Source of the DNA: Leptolyngbya sp. SIO4C1
GTDB lineage: Bacteria > Cyanobacteriota > Cyanobacteriia > Phormidesmidales > Phormidesmidaceae
Direction of reading: 5' to 3'
DNA: 18,886 bases
NCBI GenBank assembly: GCA_010671975.1
Contig: JAAHIA010000038.1
Coordinates: 1 to 18,886 of the forward strand
Within the stretch, counting starts at the first letter, position 1; the number at the start of each line of letters is the position of its first letter. Below are positions 1-7,197 of this stretch, piece by piece. The position numbers and the translations under genes are program-made. Below the pieces are notes generated by a model. It saw only the letters and a program-made list of their open reading frames with translations, had not been told where the DNA came from and searched no databases.

Positions 1-207
1 ATACTGATAAACTTCTAAGCGAGCCTGTGGATCGGCTTTAAACGTCAGGGTTTGGTTAGGCGCTAATGTTCTCTCTAAACAATAGCTAGGAAGTTTGGTA
101 ACTCGAACAATCTGTAGTCGCTCAGTCGAATTGCGATAGCAACAGACGACTTCAGTGCTAGCGCCGCCGTCTAAATCTGGGCGTCTAGCGTCGATCACAT
201 TCTTCAT
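1..207 (-). CDS. DUF1830 family protein, 3' part beyond the window
   Basis: This is the first 69 codons of a gene that continues past base 1. The ATG is the complement of bases 205-207. The reading frame is open throughout and gives a protein with CCYRNSTERLQIVRVT near residues 22-38 and LERTLAPNQTLTFKA near 44-58. That is the pattern I know from the small cyanobacterial DUF1830 family (paired cysteines, then an R-[IV]-T and an E-R block followed by a hydrophobic strand). The family has no established function; its members are about 80-100 residues and soluble, so most of the gene should be here. No good Shine-Dalgarno precedes the ATG, so the exact start is open. The neighbouring Crp/Fnr gene lies upstream on the same strand, about 110 bp away, so the two could be co-transcribed. 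Confidence 0.75.
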   Translation of the reverse strand, partial: MKNVIDARRPDLDGGASTEVVCCYRNSTERLQIVRVTKLPSYCLERTLAPNQTLTFKADPQARLEVYQY

Positions 208-316
208 GAGAAGGTGTTAATACGCACGTATTCTATGGTGCCACTCGAATTTTAGAAATGTCCGTACGGTGGCGAACATAGCAACGATCAAGAAACTTTT
301 CTTAAGACTAGCGAAC

Positions 317-1099
317 TTAGCCGCGATCGATCTCTAGCAGCCGTTTAAATTCGCTGCGAATTAGCTGATAGCACTCGCAGGTGGTTTCCTTTAGAGCTGC
401 TCTATCAAGGATTTTTATTTTGCCTCGGCTGTAGCGAATCATGCCGGCTTTTTGTAAAGCACCGGCGGCAACGGTCACCCCAGAGCGACGAATGCCCAGC
501 ATGTTGGCAATAAATTCCTGGGTCAGCGGCAGATCGTCTGAGCCGATGCTGTCTTGAGCCGACAGCAGCCAGCGGGCTAACCGCTCTTCGACCATATGGC
601 GGCGATTGCAAGCGGCAATTTGCGAAACATGCATCAGCCGCGCCTGAATATAGCGAAAGATGACATCCTGGAACGGCCCCGGACGCAGAAAGGCCTGCCG
701 CACAACTTCGACATCCGTTTCATAAATGCCGCTCGGGCTATAGATTTGAACGATAGCTTGGTTGGTGGAATAGAGGCCGCCCAAAATAGCGGGCAGGCCA
801 ATCAGCCCTTCTTTGCCGACCAGGCTGATTTCGGTGGTTGCCCCGTCGCGCATCACCGATACTAGCGAGACCATCGTCTGAATTGGGAAATAGATTTTCT
901 CGATTCGCTCACCGGGCTCAAAGATGATATGGCCCAGGGGTAAGTCAACCGGCGTTAAGCAGTCGAGCAGCTCAGTATAGTCATGCTGTGATAGCTCTGC
1001 CAGCAAACGGTTTTGTTCCTGCATGCCAGACTGAAGAATAGGCTGGGTGAGATTAGTCTGGGTCAAATAGCCGGCTCCTGCGGCAACGATGCCTGTCAA
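317..1099 (-). CDS. Crp/Fnr family transcriptional regulator
   Basis: Cytoplasmic DNA-binding regulator of 260 residues. An N-terminal cyclic-nucleotide-binding-like beta-roll spans roughly residues 40-150 (GHIIFEPGERIEKIYFPI, then a GKEGLIGLPAILGG turn). A long dimerisation helix follows, and then a winged helix-turn-helix near 190-235 (LTQEFIANMLGIRRSGVTVA, then GMIRYSRGKIKILD). The beta-roll shows no textbook cAMP phosphate-binding cassette, so the effector is unknown. It could be redox, another nucleotide or none, as in many cyanobacterial paralogues. The start used is TTG at 1097-1099, because GAGG sits 7 bases upstream of it. An ATG at residue 26 (bases 1022-1024) would give a more typical length but has no visible ribosome binding site. 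The family call is firm; regulon and ligand cannot be read from this sequence. Confidence 0.9.
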   Translation of the reverse strand: MTGIVAAGAGYLTQTNLTQPILQSGMQEQNRLLAELSQHDYTELLDCLTPVDLPLGHIIFEPGERIEKIYFPIQTMVSLVSVMRDGATTEISLVGKEGLIGLPAILGGLYSTNQAIVQIYSPSGIYETDVEVVRQAFLRPGPFQDVIFRYIQARLMHVSQIAACNRRHMVEERLARWLLSAQDSIGSDDLPLTQEFIANMLGIRRSGVTVAAGALQKAGMIRYSRGKIKILDRAALKETTCECYQLIRSEFKRLLEIDRG

Positions 1100-1207
1100 C
1101 GACGTACCTCAATGCTATTGGGTAGCGCTCATCCGCGAGAAAAACCGCACAAATCTTCGGTAGGGTTTAGATTTCATTACCTGTGTGTTACTAAACGTTG
1201 CTGACGG

Positions 1208-1972
1208 TTAATCTAACGCCGAGCGTCGCTGTGCCAGCTCAATTTCGCCAGGGCTCAGCGGCTGATAGGTGAACTGAATGCCGAGCGATCGCGCCGCTTG
1301 GACCAGCGCAGCCACTACGTCAGCAGCTGGGCGATCGCAGCTGACTGGCCGAGGCGGCAGGCGGGCGGCAAAGACTTGCTCATACAGCTGCGGATCAGGC
1401 CGTAGCCGAATGGAGCCGTGCTGCAGCACGCAGCCAGCGCGGTAGAGCTGAGCGCTGCCAATCAGCTTGTAGCCCTCGGGCGTGATCAGATCAGCCGCAG
1501 TGGCGGTGCTAAAGCAGCTAGAGGTGTGGGCATAGCTGCGGCCAGCTGTACCAAACTGCAGGGTCACGCCGAGCGACTGCCAGCCGTCAATCAAAAACTG
1601 ACAGAGGCAGCGATAGATTGCCATGCGGCTGCCGCTTAGCCCAGAGGTCACCAGCGCATAGGTTAAATCGCCCTGATGCAAGACGGCCCGTCCACCAGTC
1701 GGACGGCGTACCTGCTCAAGCAGCTGTCCCTGCCAGGTGAGGCGCGCCCAGCGGCTCGGATAGCGCTTCTGATGGTAGCCCAGCGAGATGGCCGCAGGCG
1801 ACCAGGTATAAAAGCGCAGGCTAGGCGGCTGAAGCCCTTGCCGATGCTGCTCTAGCAGCCATTGATCAATGGCCATCTGCAGGCTGCCAGCTGCGCATAT
1901 CGGCGGGATCAGTCGCCAGCTGCCGGAAGCCCGAGGAAACTCGCTGCTTTTAGGGCCGGTTGATGCTATCAC
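1208..1972 (-). CDS. Lipoate/octanoate ligase-family protein (LplA/LipB/BPL fold)
   Basis: Protein of 254 residues with the biotin/lipoate A/B ligase fold. Visible signatures are RRPTGGRAVLHQGDLTYALV around residues 88-107 (the lipoyl-binding RRxTGGxAVxH block) and GYKLIGSAQ near 167-175, which carries the lysine that contacts the acyl-adenylate in LplA. A cysteine follows in RAGCVLQHGS. LipM-type octanoyltransferases use a cysteine nucleophile, but I cannot tell from sequence alone whether this one plays that part. The role is therefore attachment of lipoate or octanoate to the E2/GcvH domains of cytoplasmic complexes, by ligation or by transfer. The start given is GTG at 1970-1972 and is weak: there is no Shine-Dalgarno, and the first 20 residues are unlike the family, whose conservation begins at WRLIPP. 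The gene diverges from the MscS channel gene 71 bp away. Confidence 0.85.
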   Translation of the reverse strand: MIASTGPKSSEFPRASGSWRLIPPICAAGSLQMAIDQWLLEQHRQGLQPPSLRFYTWSPAAISLGYHQKRYPSRWARLTWQGQLLEQVRRPTGGRAVLHQGDLTYALVTSGLSGSRMAIYRCLCQFLIDGWQSLGVTLQFGTAGRSYAHTSSCFSTATAADLITPEGYKLIGSAQLYRAGCVLQHGSIRLRPDPQLYEQVFAARLPPRPVSCDRPAADVVAALVQAARSLGIQFTYQPLSPGEIELAQRRSALD

Positions 1973-2043
1973 GAAATATCACAGATCAAATACAGATAGG
2001 GTTCTAGATGCTAAGCCTGTAGAAGTTTGAGATTGCTGTTCTG

Positions 2044-3798
2044 ATGATTGCTCATATTTGGAAGGTTGGGAGGCGATCGCTTGCGATTGCGCTGCTTTGG
2101 GGCTTACTGTGCGTCTGTCTCTGGCATCCGCCCGGCTGGGCTCAGTCAACCCCACCGCTGCTACCAGAAGAAAGCGCTGGCTACCCAGTCATTTTGCAGG
2201 ATCAGACGCTGTTTCGAATTGAAGAAGGGGTCGCTTCTTTCCCCGCATCCTTCCGAGCGCAGACTATATCAGAGCGAATAGAGGCCTTTGCCAAACGGTC
2301 CGAGCTAGAGCCCGAGCAGCTCCGCATCGTTGAAAACGATCGAGCCCAAACGGTCGACATTCGCTGGAGCACTCAGGTCATCGCCACCATTACTCAGGCC
2401 GATGCCGATGCTGCAGACACTACCCAGCAGGCGCTAGCGCAGGACTATCTGCAGGTCATTCAGGCAGCGGTGGTGAGCTATCGCCGCTCCTATAACCCGC
2501 AGGTGATTGCGCTCGGGGCGCTACTGACGTTAGGGCTGACGATAGCGCTAATCCTCAGCATCGTGTTGATCAATCGCTTCGTGGTGCTTTCTAAAGGTCG
2601 ACTGCGGCTCTGGCAGGGCGATCGCATCCGAGGCATGAGGGTATTCGGCGTAGAGCTGATACCGGCCGATCGCGTGGCCGACTTTTTGTTTGAGCTGATC
2701 AAGCTGGCGCGGCTGGGGCTGCTGCTGCTGCTGCTAGGGCTCTACATTAATTTGACGCTTAGCTTCTTTCCCTGGACAAAGGGGCTCTCTCAGCAAATTT
2801 TTAGCTATTTTCAACAGGCCATTCTAGATCTTTGGCAGAGCCTGCTGAGCTACCTGCCCAATCTCTTTTTCATTGGGCTGATTATTGCTATCACTGGCTA
2901 CACGCTAAGGCTAGTCAAATTTACCTTTGCTGAGATTCGGCGCGGCAATATTACCATTCCTGGCTTTTACCCCGAATGGGCCAGACCGACCTACAACATT
3001 CTCAGGTTTGCCATTTTAGCTTTCGCGGCGACCGTTGCCTTTCCCTACTTACCCGGTGCTGAAACGCCGGCCTTTCAGGGCATTTCTATCTTTTTAGGTG
3101 TGCTATTTTCACTGGGCTCGAGCGGTGCAGTTGCTAATTTTGTAGCTGGCATCATTCTTACCTACAGCCGCGCCTTCGTCGTGGGTGACCGAGTGAAAAT
3201 CAGCGACTCTACCGGCGATGTGATTGAAAAGACGCTGCTGGTGACGCGCATCAATACGCCCAAAAACGTGATTGTCACCATCCCCAATGCAATGGTGCTG
3301 GGCAGTCACATCATCAACTACAGCAACTCGCTGCGCAATGAGAAGACGCCACCGCTGGTATTGCACACCACTATCACGCTGGGCTACGACGTCCCTTGGC
3401 AGCAGGTGCATGCAGTCCTCGTTGAAGCCGCCAAAGCTACTCAGCATATCTTAGAAGAGCCCGCCCCGTTCGTGCTACAGACTAGTCTTGATGACTTTTA
3501 CGTCAGCTATGAACTCAATGCCTATACCAATACCGCTGCGCTGATGCCGCGCATTTATTCAGAAATGCACCAGCACGTGCAAGACGGCTGCAACGCCGTC
3601 GGCATTGAAATTCTTTCGCCTCACTATGCCGCCATGCGCGATGCCAACCAGCTGACGGTGCCGCCTGACTATATTCCCAAAGACTATACGGCTCCTGGAT
3701 TTCGCCTATTTTCTTTAAATCAGCTGTTTTCGCCCTCTCAGGTCAATGACAACGGTCAGCCCCCTGCGCCTGAGGCATCTTCTGCAGAAGATACCTAA
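2044..3798 (+). CDS. MscS-family mechanosensitive ion channel
   Basis: Inner-membrane channel of 584 residues expected to release osmolytes on hypo-osmotic shock. It opens with a signal-like hydrophobic segment (about residues 12-33) ending in GWAQS, then a periplasmic domain of about 110 residues typical of larger cyanobacterial MscS homologues. Four or five membrane segments follow: about 155-178, 218-240, 262-290, 315-335 and the pore helix. The pore and upper vestibule are clear: GVLFSLGSSGAVANF at about 352-366, then AGIILTYSRAFVVGDRVKI and the beta domain with DSTGDVIEKTLLVTRINTPKN. The C-terminal alpha/beta domain includes VLHTTITLGYDVPW and ends in a Pro/Glu-rich tail. No Shine-Dalgarno is evident at the ATG. 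It converges on the YbjN gene with 25 bp between stops. E. coli MscS is about 286 residues, so this is a long, MscK/YnaI-like form. Confidence 0.92.
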   Translation: MIAHIWKVGRRSLAIALLWGLLCVCLWHPPGWAQSTPPLLPEESAGYPVILQDQTLFRIEEGVASFPASFRAQTISERIEAFAKRSELEPEQLRIVENDRAQTVDIRWSTQVIATITQADADAADTTQQALAQDYLQVIQAAVVSYRRSYNPQVIALGALLTLGLTIALILSIVLINRFVVLSKGRLRLWQGDRIRGMRVFGVELIPADRVADFLFELIKLARLGLLLLLLGLYINLTLSFFPWTKGLSQQIFSYFQQAILDLWQSLLSYLPNLFFIGLIIAITGYTLRLVKFTFAEIRRGNITIPGFYPEWARPTYNILRFAILAFAATVAFPYLPGAETPAFQGISIFLGVLFSLGSSGAVANFVAGIILTYSRAFVVGDRVKISDSTGDVIEKTLLVTRINTPKNVIVTIPNAMVLGSHIINYSNSLRNEKTPPLVLHTTITLGYDVPWQQVHAVLVEAAKATQHILEEPAPFVLQTSLDDFYVSYELNAYTNTAALMPRIYSEMHQHVQDGCNAVGIEILSPHYAAMRDANQLTVPPDYIPKDYTAPGFRLFSLNQLFSPSQVNDNGQPPAPEASSAEDT

Positions 3799-3823
3799 TC
3801 TTCTTAGTAAAGCTAACGCTAGG

Positions 3824-4306
3824 TCAGCTAGCCGGATAGTCAGCGCACAGCTGCTCATCGTTTTCGTCAGCAATCGTGGCCACAATCGTCATCAGTCGAG
3901 AAATTTCGCCAGGGTTGATGTCGGCTAGCACGCGGCTCGCTAAAATTAGCACCTCCTGATTGGAAATGCCAAAGCAGGCCTCAAACGTTTCACCGCAGTT
4001 CATCTCGAGCAGGTGTCGCATTAGCTTTGGCTCATTTTGCACGGGCAGCTTCAGCACCGGCGACCAGACCGTCAGCGTATCGTCGTCTGCTGTACCCGTC
4101 AGCTGCACCAAGACATCGACGCTGCCGTACTGAAATTTCCAAAGGTAGCCATCTTCCTCATCGTGGCTAACCATCGCGCTGTTGTCCTGATCCAAGCTCG
4201 AAATGACGGTCTCGATCACCTCGACATAGCTTGTTTTGAGATCGGTATCCTCTGCTGGACTCGACATAGACGCAGCCGTTTCTAAATCAAGGGGCGTAGC
4301 AGTCAT
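3824..4306 (-). CDS. YbjN domain-containing protein
   Basis: Small acidic soluble protein of 160 residues with the YbjN fold, related in shape to type III secretion chaperones. Recognisable parts are an N-terminal helix (SYVEVIETVISSLDQD), strands with WKFQYGSVDVLVQL at about residues 60-73, SPVLKLP, a helix MRHLLEMNCGETFEACFGI, and the strand-helix EVLILASRVLADINPGEISRLM. YbjN-type proteins are very common in cyanobacteria. In E. coli, YbjN has been linked to stress and motility phenotypes, but no biochemical activity is established. The ATG at 4304-4306 has AAGAG a few bases upstream. An internal ATG at residue 14 is possible because the first 15 residues look non-conserved. Together with the small secreted protein upstream it forms a minus-strand pair with a 122-bp gap. 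Confidence 0.85.
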   Translation of the reverse strand: MTATPLDLETAASMSSPAEDTDLKTSYVEVIETVISSLDQDNSAMVSHDEEDGYLWKFQYGSVDVLVQLTGTADDDTLTVWSPVLKLPVQNEPKLMRHLLEMNCGETFEACFGISNQEVLILASRVLADINPGEISRLMTIVATIADENDEQLCADYPAS

Positions 4307-4428
4307 AGGTCTCTTAACGTTTCAGATCATCCCAACTTTAGCCTTAGTTTGACGATTAGGGGAAGGGAGGGCAAAAGGCGGAGAAAAAAGGCGAAGCGCA
4401 ATCAGAATCGGCGGCTGCGATCGCTCAG

Positions 4429-4752
4429 TTAGGATTGAGCCTGCTTCAGCAGCGTTTGTAGCAGCGTTTCCTCGCCGTAAATCTCTTCGTCATACTGCCG
4501 CAGACTCTCATAGTCATAGGCGTCGGGTGGATCAGGATAGGCACGCTGCTGACGATTGCGTCGGGTCTGCGGCGGCGCAGGTCGTTCCTCGGGAACCGGC
4601 GGCGTTTCTGGAACAGGTTCGACAGCTTCGGTATCGGGCGCTGTTTGAGCCATCGGCAGCGGCTGAGCAGCGACGGCGGCTGAAACGAAGCCCAGTGCAA
4701 TCTGCACAATCAGCCAGGCAGCGGCGCAAAATACGAATAGTTGCTTCAGCAT
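4429..4752 (-). CDS. Small secreted Pro/Glu-rich protein of unknown function
   Basis: I do not recognise a family. The 107-residue product has a clear Sec signal peptide: MLKQ, a hydrophobic stretch to about residue 26, and the AxA-type site AVAA before Gln30. The mature part is about 78 residues. It has a low-complexity run rich in Pro, Glu and Val (about 40-62), a basic patch TRRNRQQRA, a Tyr/Asp-rich segment PDAYDYESLRQYDEEIYG, and a short amphipathic C-terminal helix (ETLLQTLLKQAQS). It is probably a disordered periplasmic or surface protein. The start is well supported: the perfect ribosome binding site GAGGTGA (complement of 4756-4762) lies 3 bases upstream of the ATG. The acetamidase-like exported gene is divergently transcribed on the other side of a 230-bp intergenic region. 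Confidence 0.7.
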   Translation of the reverse strand: MLKQLFVFCAAAWLIVQIALGFVSAAVAAQPLPMAQTAPDTEAVEPVPETPPVPEERPAPPQTRRNRQQRAYPDPPDAYDYESLRQYDEEIYGEETLLQTLLKQAQS

Positions 4753-4890
4753 AGGTCACCTCGGTCGGTGAAACTGCCTCTATTTTAGTCAGCAGGCTGA
4801 TGGCTGAGGCTCTCGCTTAATGGTAGTTATCAGCAGCATCCGATCTGCCAATCCGCTATTTAAAGACTGTTCGACAGTGTTTTGACGCAG

Positions 4891-4918
4891 TAGCCTATGA
4901 GCATGCTCTGTAAGGCTA
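4891..4918. promoter_or_regulatory. Compound inverted repeat between divergent genes
   Basis: A 10-bp perfect palindrome GAGCATGCTC (4899-4908) is nested inside a 6-bp outer inverted repeat, TAGCCT (4891-4896) and AGGCTA (4913-4918). It lies between the divergently transcribed small secreted protein gene and the acetamidase-like gene, about 65 bp before the start of the latter. Symmetry and position fit an operator for a dimeric regulator. A stem in the acetamidase leader RNA is the alternative. No protein can be named. Confidence 0.35.
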
Positions 4919-4983
4919 ACTACATTTTTATATATCAAAAGTCAGTTCACTATAGAAAGCTCTACCAAAAAAGGACTGCTCTT

Positions 4984-6162
4984 ATGAAATCTAGTCAGCA
5001 GCGATTTAGCTGGGTGCGATCGCACCTGCCCTCTATTTTTGACCGGCGACTGCGATCGCTGCTGAGTCTGATGACGCTGACGGTGCTTGCCCTGTGGGGT
5101 GTGAGCTACTCACTTCGGTCTTTTGCCGCTACTGAGGTGGCTCAGGCGGCCGGTCAAGTTTACGAAGTCAAATCAACCCCCGATCACGTCATTTGGGGCG
5201 AACTGTTTAAGCCTGAGAGTGAACCGATTTTACGCATTCAGTCCGGCGATCGGGTGACGCTAGAGACTGTCTCGCACGAAGGCATCCTGCCCGATCAGGG
5301 CGATACGGTTGAGTTTCTAACCGGTCAAGGCATCAAGCAGGAAGATATTTTGCCCGATCAGCTCACGGTCAAATCAACCGTTGAGAAAACCGGACCGGGG
5401 CCACATGTGATTACCGGACCGATTTATATCGAAGGCGCTGAACCCGGTGACGTACTGGAAATCAAAACAGTCGATATCGCCTACCGGGTGCCCTACGGCG
5501 TGATCTCTAACCGTCACGGCAAAGGCGCACTGCCTGGCGAATTTCCTGTCAACGAGGCCGACATCTACACCAAAGTCATTCCGCTCGATATGACCAAAGA
5601 GCTGGGGATTTTTCGCCCTAGCAGCGGTGGCAATATTGGCATTCCCCTCAAGCCCTTCATGGGCATTATGGGCGTAGTGCCAGCTAACGCCGAAGAAGCC
5701 GTCAACTCGGTACCGCCCGGCGCTTACGGTGGCAATATCGATATTAAGCGATTGGTCACTGGCAGCAGCCTGTATTTGCCAGTGCAGGTGCCTGGCGCAC
5801 TGTTTTACTCAGGCGACCCGCACTGCGCTCAGGGCAATGGCGAAGTAGCGCTGACGGCGATTGAATGTTCGCTGACGCCGACGTTTGAGCTGACGGTGCA
5901 CAAGGATATGACGCTAGCGCAGCCGATGGGCGAGACTGAGGAGGCTTGGCTGGCAGTGGGCCTCGATGAAGACCTAGACGAGGCCATGAAAGCATCTGTA
6001 CGCGAGTCCTTACGCATTGTCAACGATGAGTATGAGTTAACGGAGCAAGAAGCGCTCTTGCTGGGCAGCGCCGCAATTGATTTTGAAGTGTCTCAGGTGG
6101 TGGATATTGTTAAAGGCATCCACGGCGTGATTCCAAAGCAGCTGTTTGAGCCTATTGAATAG
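4984..6162 (+). CDS. Acetamidase/formamidase-family protein with export signal
   Basis: Member of the FmdA/AmdA amidase family, which hydrolyses formamide, acetamide or related short amides to ammonia and the acid. This product has 392 residues. Family blocks are PGPHVITGPIYIEGAEPGD (about residues 134-152), YRVPYGVISNRHGKGALPG, FMGIMGVVPAN, VPPGAYGGNIDIKRL and GDPHCAQGNGEVALTAIE. The unusual part is the N terminus: a basic n-region followed by a hydrophobic segment at about 29-47 (LSLMTLTVLALWGVSYSL) and FAATEVAQA, so the enzyme should be exported or anchored facing the periplasm, whereas classical members are cytosolic. The ATG at 4984 is chosen because AAGGA (4971-4975) precedes it by 8 bases. 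An upstream in-frame ATG at 4897 lacks such a site and would bury the signal. The substrate is not deducible, and homologues of this type can act on other amides. Confidence 0.85.
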   Translation: MKSSQQRFSWVRSHLPSIFDRRLRSLLSLMTLTVLALWGVSYSLRSFAATEVAQAAGQVYEVKSTPDHVIWGELFKPESEPILRIQSGDRVTLETVSHEGILPDQGDTVEFLTGQGIKQEDILPDQLTVKSTVEKTGPGPHVITGPIYIEGAEPGDVLEIKTVDIAYRVPYGVISNRHGKGALPGEFPVNEADIYTKVIPLDMTKELGIFRPSSGGNIGIPLKPFMGIMGVVPANAEEAVNSVPPGAYGGNIDIKRLVTGSSLYLPVQVPGALFYSGDPHCAQGNGEVALTAIECSLTPTFELTVHKDMTLAQPMGETEEAWLAVGLDEDLDEAMKASVRESLRIVNDEYELTEQEALLLGSAAIDFEVSQVVDIVKGIHGVIPKQLFEPIE

Positions 6163-6224
6163 TGCTAGAGTATAGAGCCGTTTCTCGCTTCGGTGCTCCC
6201 TCTAAGAGCAGGTAGTAAACGATT

Positions 6225-6240
6225 AGCCTTTTGGCTTTTT
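6225..6240 (+). terminator. Weak rho-independent terminator after the acetamidase-like gene
   Basis: AGCC (6225-6228), a TTTT loop and GGCT (6233-6236) are followed by a run of T to 6240, 63 bp after the acetamidase-like stop codon. The stem is only 4 bp, so efficiency is doubtful. Two further small hairpins follow at 6241-6254 and 6256-6270. Confidence 0.35.
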
Positions 6241-6323
6241 GCGCTGCTGAGCGCTAGATTGCCGCAATCTCTGGTAGGTTTGACCTATTCCTTGGGGTGA
6301 GCAAAGCCTTTCTCCTGATTGCC

Positions 6324-6923
6324 TTATACTGTCGGCAGTCCTAACCCGTGCAGAATATTGCGAATGCGCTTTTTGGCTCTTGAAACTCGCTGGCGCAGGG
6401 CGGCGCTGCTGGGAACCTCTTCTCCTGACGCTGCGAGGCGATCGCAAATCTCGGGCCAAGACAGCTGCTCTATCAGTCGCCATCTCAGCAGCTGTTCGGT
6501 GTAGCTATCTTCCTGGGCAAACTCCTGTAGGGCTTCGTACAGCAGCTGAATTTCATAGGCTAGGTTAAGCTGGTCTAGCAGATCGCTGCCGGGAGCACCC
6601 AGGCAATATTCTAGGTCTTCAAACTGTAAATGGTTTTGCTGGCGAGCCTTGCGGCTTTTTTCACGAACGATATTGAAAGCGGTGCGCTTCAGCCAAGCAT
6701 GGGCGTTCCGAATCTCCTCGCCCCGACGCTGGGTTTCTTTGCCACGCAGGTAGGCCTCAAACAAAATTTCATGTGGCTCGATCAGCTGATGGAGGCGAAA
6801 GCTATAAAGGTGACGCCTCACGGTAGCAATCGTAGAGTATGCGTAGGAATTGCCTTTCTCTAAAACTTCCAACAGTGCAATATCCAGAACATCGAGCGAG
6901 GGTAGATTGGGAGAGTTTGGCAT
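6324..6923 (-). CDS. Sigma-70 family RNA polymerase sigma factor, ECF-like
   Basis: Alternative sigma factor of 199 residues with only the two core regions, as in group 3/4 sigma factors. Region 2 is seen around residues 45-95: IEPHEILFEAYLRGKE, then AHAWLKRTAFNIVREKSRKAR, the conserved WLxRxAxNxxRxxxR helix that contacts core polymerase and the -10 element. Region 4 is near 140-193: a LRWRLIEQLSWPEICDRL helix, a recognition helix in SSAALRQRVSRAKKRIRNIL. The ATG at 6921-6923 is preferred; a TTG 18 bases upstream (6939-6941) is also open, and neither has a clear ribosome binding site. No obvious anti-sigma factor with a membrane helix or zinc motif adjoins it. The divergent 121-aa protein is the only candidate partner by position. 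The leader has a long inverted repeat at 6979-7023. Confidence 0.88.
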   Translation of the reverse strand: MPNSPNLPSLDVLDIALLEVLEKGNSYAYSTIATVRRHLYSFRLHQLIEPHEILFEAYLRGKETQRRGEEIRNAHAWLKRTAFNIVREKSRKARQQNHLQFEDLEYCLGAPGSDLLDQLNLAYEIQLLYEALQEFAQEDSYTEQLLRWRLIEQLSWPEICDRLAASGEEVPSSAALRQRVSRAKKRIRNILHGLGLPTV

Positions 6924-6978
6924 AGGTTGCACAAAGGACAATCTATCTAAATAGTGTCGTTCGCCTCTAGAGTGTGAC

Positions 6979-7023
6979 TAAATCCATCGATAACGTTACC
7001 TTCATCACCGCTTGATGGATTTA
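6979..7023. promoter_or_regulatory. 10-bp perfect inverted repeat in the sigma factor upstream region
   Basis: TAAATCCATC (6979-6988) and GATGGATTTA (7014-7023) are perfect inverted copies 25 bp apart, with the 8-bp palindrome TAACGTTA (6991-6998) between them. The element lies about 55-100 bp upstream of the sigma factor ATG and 175-220 bp upstream of the divergent gene. It could be a paired operator or fold in the sigma factor leader RNA. Confidence 0.4.
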
Positions 7024-7077
7024 CGCGCGTTACTTTGCAAAGTTTTCACCAAATTGGCTGTCACGCTGTCATGATTA

Positions 7078-7121
7078 AGATCACATAGAATCAGTGCCTA
7101 TGCACTCAAAAGGAGTGATCT
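7078..7121 (+). promoter_or_regulatory. Nested stem-loops upstream of the 121-aa gene
   Basis: AGATCAC (7078-7084) pairs perfectly with GTGATCT (7115-7121) and encloses AGTGC (7093-7097) pairing with GCACT (7102-7106). A competing stem, CACTC (7103-7107) with GAGTG (7113-7117), overlaps both, so two exclusive folds can be drawn. It lies 77 bp before the start of the 121-aa gene. The stems are short and this may be chance. Confidence 0.25.
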
Positions 7122-7197
7122 GAGTACAGAGCGTTTCTAGTTCTGGCTCAGCATTGCTTTGTGACTTCACACCAGACTATTGACAAGAGGATCTCTT

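Noticed and set aside
290..303. AAGAAA-CT-TTTCTT palindrome downstream of the Crp/Fnr stop as a terminator
   Set aside because: All-weak pairs, a 2-base loop and no T-run, so it is unlikely to terminate.
4897..4983. Upstream ATG as the start of the acetamidase-like gene
   Set aside because: It has no ribosome binding site, adds 29 non-family residues before the signal segment, and runs through the good AAGGA site used by the ATG at 4984.
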